A DNA stretch of 64,000 nucleotides, taken from Phenylobacterium glaciei. GTDB taxonomy: Bacteria; Pseudomonadota; Alphaproteobacteria; Caulobacterales; Caulobacteraceae. Below the pieces are notes generated by a model that ran no database searches, was not told where the DNA came from, and saw only the letters and a program-made list of their open reading frames with translations. A program made the position numbers and the translations under genes. This document shows, in pieces, positions 33,193-44,115 of this stretch. The stretch is taken from the NCBI RefSeq assembly GCF_016772415.1, contig NZ_JAGSGD010000001.1:372001-436000 (forward strand). The letters run 5' to 3'. Each line of letters starts with the position of its first letter. Positions within the stretch are counted from its first letter, which is position 1.

Positions 33193-33344
33193 GCCTCACG
33201 GTCCTTGGTCAGGGCTTCGGCCTTCTTCCGCCAGCGCCGCGCGTGGTTCAGACTGGCGGCGATCATGCCCACGAAAGCCAGGGCGGTCAGGCCATAGGCT
33301 GGCCAGATGAAGGCGGCATAGGGACCGGGATCGAGGTCAAGCAT
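33189..33344 (-). CDS. ccmD: Haem exporter protein CcmD
   Basis: 51 residues: MLDLDPGPYAAFIWPAYGLT then a single transmembrane helix (ALAFVGMIAASL) and a basic tail (RRWRKKAE). Size, topology and position between ccmC and ccmG identify it; sequence conservation in this family is low. CcmD releases holo-CcmE from CcmABC. It begins 2 bases after the ccmC stop and its own stop overlaps the ccmG start. Confidence 0.88.
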   Translation of the reverse strand: MLDLDPGPYAAFIWPAYGLTALAFVGMIAASLNHARRWRKKAEALTKDREA

Positions 33345-33346
33345 GG

Positions 33347-34075
33347 TCAGCCCCTTGCCGCGCGCAGGGCGGCGGCCTCGGCGCGGCGGCGCCAGACCTC
33401 GCCACGGATGCGCACCAGCCACAGGGACCCGAAGGCGGCCATATAGGCCAGGCTCAGCAGCAGCAGGGGATACAGATAGTCGACGGTCATGGTCGGTCCG
33501 CCCTTGCGGAACACCGAGGCGCCCTGGTGCAGGGTGTTCCACCAGTTCACCGACCAGTGGACGATGGGCAGATTGACGACGCCGACTAGCGCCAGGATGG
33601 CGCCTGCGCGGGCCGACTTGGCCTCGTCGTCCAGGGAGGCGCGCAGGGCCATATAGGCCAGATAGAACAGCAGCAGGACCAGGACCGAGGTCAGGCGCGC
33701 GTCCCAGACCCACCAGGTCCCCCACATCGGCCGGCCCCACAGCGAACCGGTGGCCAGCGCCAGAACCGTGAAGGCCGCCCCCAGCGGCGCGGCGGCCTGG
33801 GCGGCGGCGTCGGCCAGGGCGTGGCGGAACACCAGGGCCAGGAAGCTCGCGCCCCCCAGGCAGGCATAGACAAACATGCTCATCCAGGCGGCGGGCACGT
33901 GGATGAACATGATCCGCACGGTGTCGCCCTGCTGGTAGTCCTCCGGGGCGGTGAAGCCCAGCCACAGCCCGGCCAGGGCCAGGACGGCGGCGATCACGCC
34001 GAACATCGGCGCGGCCCAGCGCGAGAACGCCATGAAGCGCTCGGGATTCGACAGGAAGGCGGGCGCCGGGAACAT
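33347..34075 (-). CDS. ccmC: Haem-handling membrane protein CcmC
   Basis: 242 residues with six hydrophobic helices. The haem-binding tryptophan-rich signature is WGRPMWGTWWVWDARLTS, and the histidine-bearing loops IMFIHVPAAWM and PIVHWSVNWWNTLHQ are present. CcmC loads haem on CcmE. It heads the ccmC-ccmD-ccmG run and is separated from ccmAB by a Spy-like gene and a repeat. Confidence 0.95.
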   Translation of the reverse strand: MFPAPAFLSNPERFMAFSRWAAPMFGVIAAVLALAGLWLGFTAPEDYQQGDTVRIMFIHVPAAWMSMFVYACLGGASFLALVFRHALADAAAQAAAPLGAAFTVLALATGSLWGRPMWGTWWVWDARLTSVLVLLLFYLAYMALRASLDDEAKSARAGAILALVGVVNLPIVHWSVNWWNTLHQGASVFRKGGPTMTVDYLYPLLLLSLAYMAAFGSLWLVRIRGEVWRRRAEAAALRAARG

Positions 34076-34131
34076 GCCCAGGCGAATTAGACCCCGGCGC
34101 CGCCTGGGGCAAGTCGGGGTCGCTTCCTTAA

Positions 34132-34276
34132 TTCCTCCCCCAGCGCGCAGCGCGGTTCGGGGGAGGTGGATCGCGGGCGAAGCCCGCGAGACGGAGGGGG
34201 CTTGGGCTGTCGGATCGGCACGGTCCTAACCCCCTCCACCGCCTTCGGCGGTCCCCCTCCCCCGGTGGGGGAGGAA
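34132..34276. repeat. Interspersed palindromic repeat, type 3
   Basis: 145 bases bounded by TTCCTCCCCC and its complement GGGGGAGGAA. Internal hairpins include CGCGGGC-gaa-GCCCGCG and CCGCC-ttc-GGCGG, and it ends with CCCCC-ggt-GGGGG. It lies between ccmC and the Spy-like gene and is unrelated in sequence to the other two repeat types in this window. Confidence 0.75.
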
Positions 34277-34286
34277 TTGCCTGGCT

Positions 34287-34805
34287 TTAGCCGCGATCGC
34301 CGCCGAACCGGCCACCGCCGTGACCACGATCGCCATGACCGTTGCCGCCGCCCATGGGGCCCAGCGCGTCGAAGGCCTTCTTCTGGGTGGGCGAGAGTTG
34401 GCTGTAGAAGCGCATCGTGGCGTCGGCCCGGCGCGCGAAGGCGACCTGGCGGTCGGCCATGTGGGCCTTCATGCGGTCCAGCCGTTCCGGGGTGGTCAGG
34501 TTGGCGCGCTCGTCACGGTTCTCCCGCATCCTTTCGCGCATCCCGGCTGGCGGGGTCATGGACTGCAGGAAGGCGTTCAGCGCCGGCTCCTGGGCCGAGG
34601 TCAGCTGCAGGGTGTCGCGCAGGTGCTGGGCGTGCTTGGCGGCCATCTCGGCCGGATCGCGGCGCGGGCGGTCACCGCGGTCGTGGCGCGGTCCGGCGTC
34701 CTGGACGCCGGCCATGGGGGCCGAGGCCGGCTGAGCGATCGCCGCGCCGCCGAGGCCAAGGGTCAGGATCGCGCCGCTCAGCAGCAACGGGGTGGTGAAT
34801 TTCAT
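34287..34805 (-). CDS. Spy/CpxP family periplasmic protein
   Basis: 172 residues from ATG 34805. Signal peptide MKFTTPLLLSGAILTLGLGG with AIAQ cleavage site, then helices carrying two LTxxQ-type motifs: LTSAQEPALNAFL and LSPTQKKAFDAL, the mark of the Spy/CpxP chaperone family. The C-terminus is Gly/His rich (GGGNGHGDRGHGGG), possibly metal binding. It sits inside the cytochrome c maturation cluster, between ccmB and ccmC, an unusual place. Confidence 0.85.
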   Translation of the reverse strand: MKFTTPLLLSGAILTLGLGGAAIAQPASAPMAGVQDAGPRHDRGDRPRRDPAEMAAKHAQHLRDTLQLTSAQEPALNAFLQSMTPPAGMRERMRENRDERANLTTPERLDRMKAHMADRQVAFARRADATMRFYSQLSPTQKKAFDALGPMGGGNGHGDRGHGGGRFGGDRG

Positions 34806-34877
34806 GGGGTCTCTGAACTCCGGAGTTTGTATCCCTCGGCCGTTCAACGCCGGGTCCCGCCGTTTCCGTCGCCGAAA

Positions 34878-35543
34878 CTACGACAGGGCGTTGCGGCAGG
34901 CCGCGGCCATGGCCAGAGGGCCCAGCGCCACCGTGGCTGCGGCATAGGCGCAGAGCAGGGTGAGGCCCGCGTGCCAGGGCAGGCCATTGCCGAAGGCGTC
35001 CAGCGCCGCGCCGCCGAAGATCACCGGCGGCACGAACAGCGGCAGGACGATCACGGCGGTCAGCAGGCCGCCGCGCCGGGCCCCCAGGCTCAGCGCCGCC
35101 CCGATCCCCCCGGTGAAGGCGAAGGCCAGGCCTCCGACCAGGGCGCAGACCAGGATCAGGGGGGCGAGCTGTGGCTTGGCCCCCAGGGCGATGGCGGCGA
35201 CCGGGGCGGCGAGCGCTAGGGGGGCAGCCGTCGCGATCCACTGCCCCAGGCACTTGATGGCGCAGATGATCTCCAGCGGCACGGGCGACAGCACGATCAG
35301 GTCCAGGGCCCCGTCCTCATAGTCGCGCTCGAACAGCCGCTCCAGCGACAGCAGGGCCGCGAGCGCCAGGGCCACCCAGGCCATGCCGGTGGCGATGGCC
35401 GCCAGCCGCGCGGGCTCAGGCCCGGTGGCGAGCGGCAGCAGGGTCGCGGTCCCGGCATAGAAGCCGAGCGACACCAGTGGCCCGCCGCCCTTGCCCCAGG
35501 CGAGCGCCACCTCGCGGGCCAGCAGGGCGCCGGCCCGGCTCAT
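34878..35543 (-). CDS. ccmB: Haem exporter membrane protein CcmB
   Basis: 221 residues with six hydrophobic helices and the CcmB features [16 protein letters not shown] at the start, [21 protein letters not shown] in the first loop and [15 protein letters not shown] near the fifth helix. It is the permease of the CcmAB complex. The ATG at 35543 overlaps the ccmA stop (ATGA); the frame upstream is a shadow of ccmA. Confidence 0.95.
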   Translation of the reverse strand: MSRAGALLAREVALAWGKGGGPLVSLGFYAGTATLLPLATGPEPARLAAIATGMAWVALALAALLSLERLFERDYEDGALDLIVLSPVPLEIICAIKCLGQWIATAAPLALAAPVAAIALGAKPQLAPLILVCALVGGLAFAFTGGIGAALSLGARRGGLLTAVIVLPLFVPPVIFGGAALDAFGNGLPWHAGLTLLCAYAAATVALGPLAMAAACRNALS

Positions 35544-36142
35544 GCGCCGATCTCCAGGGTCTTGTGGGGCACGGGCAGGGGGTCGTGGACGGCGGCCACG
35601 ATCAGGCCGCCGGTGGCCAGGTGGCCAGCCATCACTTGACCGAATCGCTCCCGCCAGACCGCGTCCAGCGGGCTCAGCGGTTCGTCCAGCAGCCACAGAG
35701 GCCGGGGAGCGGCGATCAGCCGCGCGAGCGCCAGACGGCGCCTCTGCCCCGCCGACAGCCGCCGGACCTCTAGGTCCATCAGGGTGGAAAGCTCCAGGGT
35801 GGCGACAGCCTTGGCGCTCGAGGCGCGGGTTCCGCCGGTCCATTGGGACCAGAATTCGAGTTCCTCGCGGGCGGTTCGGGTCGGCTTGAGGCCGTCCAGA
35901 TGACCGATCAGGTGCAGGCCCTCAGCCCTTGCCGTGCTTGGATCCAGGTCGCCGAAGGTGATGGCGCCGGCCTCGGTCTGGACGAGGCCTGAGATGGTGC
36001 GCAGCAGGCTGGTCTTGCCGGCCCCGTTGCGGCCGGTGAGCGCGGCGGCCTCGCCGGCGGCGAGCGCCAGGTTCAGGCCTTCAAAAAGCAGGCGCCCGCC
36101 CCGCCGGACCGACAGGTTTTTGAGGTTCAGACGTGAGATCAC
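35540..36142 (-). CDS. ccmA: Haem exporter ATP-binding protein CcmA
   Basis: 200 residues, the short ABC ATPase typical of CcmA: Walker [10 protein letters not shown], signature [14 protein letters not shown] and Walker [13 protein letters not shown]. It powers release of holo-CcmE. GTG start at 36142. First gene of the ccmAB pair, divergent from acnA across ~177 bases. Confidence 0.95.
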   Translation of the reverse strand: MISRLNLKNLSVRRGGRLLFEGLNLALAAGEAAALTGRNGAGKTSLLRTISGLVQTEAGAITFGDLDPSTARAEGLHLIGHLDGLKPTRTAREELEFWSQWTGGTRASSAKAVATLELSTLMDLEVRRLSAGQRRRLALARLIAAPRPLWLLDEPLSPLDAVWRERFGQVMAGHLATGGLIVAAVHDPLPVPHKTLEIGA

Positions 36143-36319
36143 GACTCGGAAGTTCCCACCGCATGGACGTAAGCCAAGCCAGGGTCTATGACGCGCGCGG
36201 CCGACGCCGCCTTGGGGGGCGTACGCGGCGCTCGGGCGGACGCTGTGTGTCCGCCTCGAAAAGCGCGCGATCCCCGAAGCGGTGATGTAGCGGCCGTGAA
36301 CAGAGGAAGGATCCCTTAT

Positions 36320-39016
<2,697 letters not shown>

Positions 39017-39102
39017 GGTGTTCCCGACCAGGCGGCGTTCCGTCGCCTGGTCACACCTTGTTGAAACCCAACCCCCAACGAAGTCCGGTTAAGTGCGCGC
39101 CC

Positions 39103-39795
39103 ATGCGTAACGTCGCGCTCTTCAGCCTGCTGGTCTCCGCCCTGCCGCTCTGCGCGCAGGCCAAGTCGCCCGTGGTCGTCGAACTCTATACCGCCCAGGG
39201 GTGCGCCTCCTGCGGGCAAGCCAACGCCTATGTCGGCAAGCTGGCCGAGAAGCCGGGCGTGCTCGCGCTCACCTTCTCCGTGGACTACTGGGACTATCTG
39301 GGCTGGGAAGACACCTTCGCCAAGCCGGCCTTCGGCGAGCGGCAGAAGGCCTATGTGGCCCGCCTGAACCTGCGCGAACCCTACACCCCCCAGGTGGTCA
39401 TCGACGGCCGCGCCCAGGTGGGCGGCCTGCAGGACGACAAGATCGACAAGCTGGTCTCCGACGCCGCCCATGCCGGCAAGCGCGGCCCGGACATGGCCTT
39501 CATCGGCCAGCGCCGGGTGGATGTCGGCTCAGGCGTTCTGCCGCGTGGCGGGGCCGAGGTCTGGCTGGTGCGCTACGATCCGCGCGAGCAGGACGTCGCT
39601 GTCCGCAAGGGCGACAACAAGGGCCAGACCGTGCCTCATCGCAACGTGGTGGTGGAGATCAAGCGCCTGGGCGCCTGGCGCGGCAGGCCCACCGCCTATC
39701 GCATGCCCGCCGCCTCGGCCGAGGGCCTGGCCACCGCAGTGATCGTCCAGAGCCCCCACGGCGGCCGGGTGCTGGCCGCGGCGCAAAAGGACTAG
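39103..39795 (+). CDS. DUF1223 thioredoxin-fold exported protein
   Basis: 230 residues. Signal peptide MRNVALFSLLVSALPLCAQA, then VVVELYTAQGCASCGQANAY with a CxxC at the thioredoxin active-site position, DYWDYLGWEDTFAKP and YTPQVVIDGRAQVGG, all conserved in DUF1223. A periplasmic thiol or metal role is likely but unproven. The first in-frame ATG matching the signal peptide is at 39103. It follows acnA. Confidence 0.85.
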   Translation: MRNVALFSLLVSALPLCAQAKSPVVVELYTAQGCASCGQANAYVGKLAEKPGVLALTFSVDYWDYLGWEDTFAKPAFGERQKAYVARLNLREPYTPQVVIDGRAQVGGLQDDKIDKLVSDAAHAGKRGPDMAFIGQRRVDVGSGVLPRGGAEVWLVRYDPREQDVAVRKGDNKGQTVPHRNVVVEIKRLGAWRGRPTAYRMPAASAEGLATAVIVQSPHGGRVLAAAQKD

Positions 39796-39825
39796 CTCTC
39801 AAAAACCACCCTGCAGACACGACGA

Positions 39826-39859
39826 AGCCCGCACGGTGGAGGGGGGGACCGTGCGGGCT
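39826..39859. ncRNA. Strong hairpin, candidate end of DUF1223 or a C-rich small RNA
   Basis: AGCCCGCACGGT (39826-39837) pairs perfectly with ACCGTGCGGGCT (39848-39859). On the plus strand the loop is GGAGGGGGGG and no T-run follows, so it is not a classic terminator. On the minus strand the loop is C-rich with CCTCC, resembling anti-Shine-Dalgarno loops of alphaproteobacterial small RNAs, and a TTTTT run follows after about 24 bases. The flanking 39860-40145 region has no gene but more G/C runs (near 39920-39940). Confidence 0.35.
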
Positions 39860-40145
39860 CGTCTTGGGGCTCGTTCTCTTGGAGAGAGCAGAGTGTCGGC
39901 TGGCCGAAGCCCGCGATCCAGGGGGGCTGGGGGGGCTGTTCAGGATCCGGGACCAGCGGGGTTCCGACCAACCGACAGTGACTTTATCGGGGGCGCATCA
40001 GGCGGGGACTGGGCCGGAATAAGGTCTTTTCACGGCGGGACGTTACGGTTGTTTTAGTTTCGGAGCGGGCGTTGCGCGCGCGACACGGCCAAGCCCTGCG
40101 CAGGCGATTGTCGAACCGCGACGATTGGGTCTAACCTCAGCCTGC

Positions 40146-40481
40146 ATGGCGTTGGATCAGCCCCACCAGACCCCCGGGGTCGCGAGCGTCTTCTTTGAGC
40201 GCCGCGAGTTCCAGCGCATCCTCAACCTCTATGGCCGCATGGTCTCCGCCGGCGAGTGGCGCGACTACGCCATCGACGCCCACACCGAGGCCTGCTCCTT
40301 CTCGGTGTTCCGCAAGGCCACCGAGGCGCCGCTCTACCGCATCGAGAAGCGCCCCGCCCTGGCCCAGCGCCAGGGGGCCTGGGCCGTCATCGGCCAGGGC
40401 GGGGTGATCCTCAAGCGCGGCCACGACCTGGAGCAGGTGCTGCGGGTCTTCGACAAGGGCCGCTTCAAGGTGGTGGACTAG
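40146..40481 (+). CDS. DUF2794 family protein
   Basis: 111 residues: VFFERREFQRILNLYGRMVSAGEWRDYAID, then ACSFSVFRKATEAPLYRIEK and a C-terminal LEQVLRVFDKGRFKVVD. This matches DUF2794, a small protein conserved in alphaproteobacteria with no known function. The start at 40146 is chosen over an upstream one at 40125 because the family begins near it. Transcription ends at the stem-loop shared with the convergent Bax inhibitor gene. Confidence 0.82.
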   Translation: MALDQPHQTPGVASVFFERREFQRILNLYGRMVSAGEWRDYAIDAHTEACSFSVFRKATEAPLYRIEKRPALAQRQGAWAVIGQGGVILKRGHDLEQVLRVFDKGRFKVVD

Positions 40482-40504
40482 CTAGCCCCTCTAGGATTGG
40501 CCCA

Positions 40505-40534
40505 AACAAAAACCCCGGCGGTTTCCCGCCGGGG
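40505..40534 (-). terminator. Intrinsic terminator between two convergent genes
   Basis: CCCCGGCGG (40513-40521) pairs with CCGCCGGGG (40526-40534) around a 4-base loop. On the minus strand the stem is followed by TTTTTGTTT, a classic rho-independent terminator for the Bax inhibitor-1 family gene; it could also stop the plus-strand DUF2794 transcript. Confidence 0.85.
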
Positions 40535-40561
40535 CTTCGTAGATCGTTGCTGCGTCAGGCC

Positions 40562-41314
40562 TTAGCGGCGGCTGCCGAACAGGGCGAGCAGGAACTGGAA
40601 CATGTTGATGAAGTCCAGGTACAGCTGCAGCGCGCCGTAGCTGGTGGCCACGCTCATCGCCGACTGGTCGCCGCCCAGCTCGTAATAGGTCATCTTCAGC
40701 TTCTGGGTGTCGTAGGCGGTCAGGCCGGCGAAGATCAGCAGGCCGATCACGTTGATCAGCAGGCTCATCATCGAGTTCTGCAGGAACATGTTGATCAGCA
40801 TGGCGCCGATCAGGCCCCAGAGGCCCATGATCAGGAAGCTGCCCATGCCGGTCAGGTTCTTCTTGGTGGTGTAACCCACCAGCGACAAAGCGCCGAAAGC
40901 CGTGGCCGTCAGCAGGAAGGTCGAGGCGATGGAGGCGCCGGTATAACGCAGCACCAGCACGCCCATGGAGGCGCCGATGGCGCTGACCACGGCCCAGTAG
41001 GTGATGCCCGCCGCCTTGGGGGTGACGTTCTTGGTGAAAGCGCCGAACAGGATGATCGCCAGCGGGGCGAAGGCCACCACCATGCCCAGGATAGAATAGC
41101 CGACCCGGCCATTGGAAACGGTGAACATCAGGTCGCGCACCGGCGCGAAGGACCCCGTCAGGTAACCCAGGCCGGCCGACAGCAGGAGGCCAAGGGCCAC
41201 CTTGTTGTAGACGCCGAGCATGAAGCTGCGAAGTCCCGCGTCCACCGACATGTCGGCGCGATCCGCGGGGATCGTGCGAGCAGCGCCGCGGTTGAAGTCG
41301 CTCATCGGAGGCAT
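40562..41314 (-). CDS. Bax inhibitor-1/YccA family membrane protein
   Basis: 250 residues with seven hydrophobic helices. The N-terminal soluble part (RADMSVDAGLRSFMLGVYNKVALGLLLSAG) and the C-terminal LYLDFINMFQFLLALFGSRR, with Asp residues in the last helices, are typical of BI-1 (TMBIM) proteins, which leak calcium or protons in some bacteria. ATG at 41314 has GAGGG upstream; an ATG three codons later has none. Confidence 0.93.
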   Translation of the reverse strand: MPPMSDFNRGAARTIPADRADMSVDAGLRSFMLGVYNKVALGLLLSAGLGYLTGSFAPVRDLMFTVSNGRVGYSILGMVVAFAPLAIILFGAFTKNVTPKAAGITYWAVVSAIGASMGVLVLRYTGASIASTFLLTATAFGALSLVGYTTKKNLTGMGSFLIMGLWGLIGAMLINMFLQNSMMSLLINVIGLLIFAGLTAYDTQKLKMTYYELGGDQSAMSVATSYGALQLYLDFINMFQFLLALFGSRR

Positions 41315-41448
41315 AGCCCTCTATTGCAACGCCCCTGGTGGGCGCACCTCGGAATATCGGGTTCCGCGGGCTCAAGCGCAAGCGGGCGCTCGATTACGTT
41401 TGCGTCAGGCGATCTTGCCTCTCCTGGCGGGCATTCTAGGCTCGCCAT

Positions 41449-41985
41449 ATGATCCGCCTCTTCGTCGCCGTCGCCGTTCCGCCCGAGCTCGCCCCGGGCC
41501 TGCAGGCCCGCCAGAGCGGGATCGCCGGCGCCAACTGGCGGCCGGCCGAGGCCTTCCACATCACCCTGCGGTTCGTCGGCGAAGTGCGCGAGGACGTGGC
41601 CGACGACCTGCACCTGGAACTGGAGCGCGTCGCCGCGGCCCCCATGACCTTGGAGCTGGAGGGGGTGGGCGCGTTCGGCGAGGGGCCGGAGCTGCACGCC
41701 GTCTGGGCCGGGGTGAAGGAAAACGAGCCCTTACGCCGCCTGGCCAAGGCCTGCGAGACCGCCGCTCGACGCTCGGGCCTCAAGGCCGAAGCCCGCGCCT
41801 ACCGGCCCCACGTGACGCTGGCCTATCTGAAGCGGCCCGATCCCGTGGAGGTCGTGGCCTGGCTGTCGGCCAACGCCCTGCTGAAATCCCCGCCCTTCGA
41901 AGTGAAAAGCTTTGGCCTCTATTCCAGCCTGCTGCTCAGCGGCGGCTCCCGCTACCAGCTGGAGCAGATCTACAGGCTGCGGTGA
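41449..41985 (+). CDS. thpR: RNA 2',3'-cyclic phosphodiesterase ThpR
   Basis: 178 residues of the 2H phosphoesterase fold: first catalytic motif FHITLRFVGE (H37, T39) and second RPHVTLAYLK (H121, T123). The N-terminus IRLFVAVAVPPEL is typical. It opens 2',3'-cyclic phosphates on RNA ends. Convergent with the DUF2237 gene (3-base gap). Confidence 0.93.
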   Translation: MIRLFVAVAVPPELAPGLQARQSGIAGANWRPAEAFHITLRFVGEVREDVADDLHLELERVAAAPMTLELEGVGAFGEGPELHAVWAGVKENEPLRRLAKACETAARRSGLKAEARAYRPHVTLAYLKRPDPVEVVAWLSANALLKSPPFEVKSFGLYSSLLLSGGSRYQLEQIYRLR

Positions 41986-41988
41986 GGC

Positions 41989-42372
41989 TCAAGCCTTGAA
42001 CGCGTAGTCCTTCAGGATGCCCAGCGGCACGATGGCCAGGGTCTCCTCGTGGGTCGCCTCCAGCACCAGGTGCGGCGCGGCGCCGGCGTCCAGCGCCTCT
42101 TTCCAGCGCGGCGCGCACAGGCACCAGCGGTCGCCAGGCTTCAGGCCCGGGAAGGCGAAGTCGGGAACCGGCGTCGAAAGGTCGTTGCCCATCGACTTCG
42201 AATATTCGAGGAAATCGGCGGTCATCACCGCGCAGACCGTGTGGATGCCGGTGTCGGCCGGCCCGGTCTCGCAGCAGCCGTTGCGGAAGAAGCCGGTGAC
42301 GGGATCCAGCGAACAGGGGATCAGCTCCCCGCCCAGCACGTTTTTTGCATCCTCGTCGTATCGAATGGTCAT
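41989..42372 (-). CDS. DUF2237 family protein
   Basis: 127 residues with NVLGGELIPCSLDPVTGFFRNGCC, HTVCAVMTADFLEYSKSMGNDLSTP and PGDRWCLCAPRWKEA, which are the conserved blocks of DUF2237. Function unknown; the family has several conserved cysteines that may bind a metal. Divergent from the CoA-ester lyase gene. Confidence 0.88.
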   Translation of the reverse strand: MTIRYDEDAKNVLGGELIPCSLDPVTGFFRNGCCETGPADTGIHTVCAVMTADFLEYSKSMGNDLSTPVPDFAFPGLKPGDRWCLCAPRWKEALDAGAAPHLVLEATHEETLAIVPLGILKDYAFKA

Positions 42373-42427
42373 GGCCCCATCCTAGCTCGTAAGAGGAGGG
42401 CCCGCCCATGCAAAACGGAGCCCGCCC

Positions 42428-43285
42428 GTGATCGCCGTCCGGCCGCGCCGCAGCGCCCTCTACATGCCCGCCGCCAATGCGCGCGCCATCGAAAAGGCCC
42501 GCGACCTGGCCTGTGACGTGGTGATCCTCGACCTGGAGGACGCTGTCGCGCCGGACGCCAAGGACCTGGCCCGCACGCAGGCGGTCGAGGCCGTGAAGGC
42601 CGGGGGCTTTGGCCGCCGCGAGGTGGTGATCCGGGTCAACGGCCTCGACACCCCCTGGGGCGCGGCCGACCTGGCCGCCGCGTCGGCCGCCCGGCCCGCC
42701 GCCATCCTGGCACCCAAGGTCTCCAGCCCTGCCGATGTCGCCGCCTACGATCAGGCGCTGACTGGCGACACCCGCCTGTGGGTGATGATCGAGACCTGCG
42801 CCGCCCTCTTCGCCCTGGACGCCATCGCCGCCTCGGCGCGGACCAGCCGCCTGGATACCTTCGTGATCGGGACCAACGACCTGGCCAAGGAGATGCGCTG
42901 CCGGCTCACCGTCGACCGCGCGCCGCTCCTGGGCCCGCTTTCACTCAGCGTCGCCGCCGCCCGGGCCCACGGCCTGACCATCCTGGACGGGGTCTACAAC
43001 AGCATCGAGGACGAGGGTGGCCTGGCTCGCCAGTGCGCGCAGGGGGCGGAGTTCGGGTTTGACGGCAAGACCCTGATCCACCCGAAACAGATCGAAACCG
43101 CCAACGCCGCTTTTTCTCCGGCCGCCGACGAGGTGCATTGGGCGCACATAATTGTCGCCGCCTTCGATTCGCCGGAAAACGCGTCTAAGGGCGTGCTTCG
43201 AGTCGAGGGACGTATGGTGGAGCGGTTGCATCTGGCGCAGGCGCAGCGTCTGATCGCTGTGTCGGCGGCGATCGCCGCCGCGTGA
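42428..43285 (+). CDS. HpcH/HpaI-CitE family CoA ester lyase
   Basis: 285 residues of the citrate lyase beta-subunit-like TIM barrel: RRSALYMPAANARAIEKARDL, DVVILDLEDAVAPDAK, REVVIRVNGLDTPW, and a C-terminal GFDGKTLIHPKQIE motif. Family members cleave malyl-, citryl- or citramalyl-CoA. The substrate is not evident from sequence. The stop overlaps the start of the following gene. Confidence 0.9.
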   Translation: MIAVRPRRSALYMPAANARAIEKARDLACDVVILDLEDAVAPDAKDLARTQAVEAVKAGGFGRREVVIRVNGLDTPWGAADLAAASAARPAAILAPKVSSPADVAAYDQALTGDTRLWVMIETCAALFALDAIAASARTSRLDTFVIGTNDLAKEMRCRLTVDRAPLLGPLSLSVAAARAHGLTILDGVYNSIEDEGGLARQCAQGAEFGFDGKTLIHPKQIETANAAFSPAADEVHWAHIIVAAFDSPENASKGVLRVEGRMVERLHLAQAQRLIAVSAAIAAA

Positions 43286-44115
43286 GGCAGGATTTGGAAA
43301 CCCGGGTGTCGAGAGTCTGGCGCGTCGCCGCAGCCTTCGCGGGCCTCATTCTGGCCGCGCCGCCGAGCTTGGCCGCCGCCCAGGACGTTGATCCCATCGG
43401 CGCCCTGCTGGAGCAGAGCCAGCCGCCGGCCACCCAGGCGCCCGATGGCCCGGTCACCGCCCCGCCGGTCCAGCCCCCGACGCTGGAGGCGCCCACCCCC
43501 GCCCAGGCGCCGATCTACAATGCGCCGGTCGCCACCGCGCCGCCTGTCAGCACGTCGCCTCCGCCGGCGGCCTATATCCCGCCGCCGGTCTACAACCGTC
43601 CGGCCGCCGTCCAGGCGCCGCTGCCCTACGTCAACACCCCGCCGGTCTACACGCCGCCGCCCTATGTGCCGCCCGCGCCGCGCCGCCAGCTCACCGCCCC
43701 GGTCCATATCGATGAGACCGGCAAGACCCCGGAGGGGCCGCCGACCGCGACGGATCTCAACTTCGAGGCCCGCATGCGCTCATCCTTCAATTCCGCCCAG
43801 GGGATGCAGGGGCCGCTGGACGGCGCCTGGAGTCTGAAGGCGGGAGGAACCGAACTCTACGACCTGCAGCTGGTGGATACCGGCTCCGGCAGCCTGGAGG
43901 GCGCCTGGCGCGACCCCCGCCGCCGCGGCGCCGTCGACGCCTCGGGCTTCATCGACGTCATCAGCCGGGTCGGCGGCCAACTCACCATCCGCATCACCCC
44001 TCGCCCCGGCGCCGATCCGTCGATCATCCTGCTCAGCGCCGACGGCAATGGCGGCTGGTCTGGGGAACTGAACGAACGCGGCGAGCACCGGTCGGTGACG
44101 CTGCGGCGGAACTAG
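43282..44115 (+). CDS. Exported proline-rich protein of unknown function
   Basis: 277 residues. A signal peptide (RVWRVAAAFAGLILAAPPSLAAAQ) is followed by ~110 residues very rich in Pro with PPVYTPPPYVPP-like repeats, then a folded C-terminal domain (LDGAWSLKAGGTELYDLQLVD, GSLEGAWRDPRR, GGQLTIRITPRPGADPSI). The Pro-rich part may span the periplasm. The GTG start overlaps the preceding stop, so it is probably co-transcribed. Its stop overlaps that of the convergent next gene. Confidence 0.72.
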   Translation: MRQDLETRVSRVWRVAAAFAGLILAAPPSLAAAQDVDPIGALLEQSQPPATQAPDGPVTAPPVQPPTLEAPTPAQAPIYNAPVATAPPVSTSPPPAAYIPPPVYNRPAAVQAPLPYVNTPPVYTPPPYVPPAPRRQLTAPVHIDETGKTPEGPPTATDLNFEARMRSSFNSAQGMQGPLDGAWSLKAGGTELYDLQLVDTGSGSLEGAWRDPRRRGAVDASGFIDVISRVGGQLTIRITPRPGADPSIILLSADGNGGWSGELNERGEHRSVTLRRN

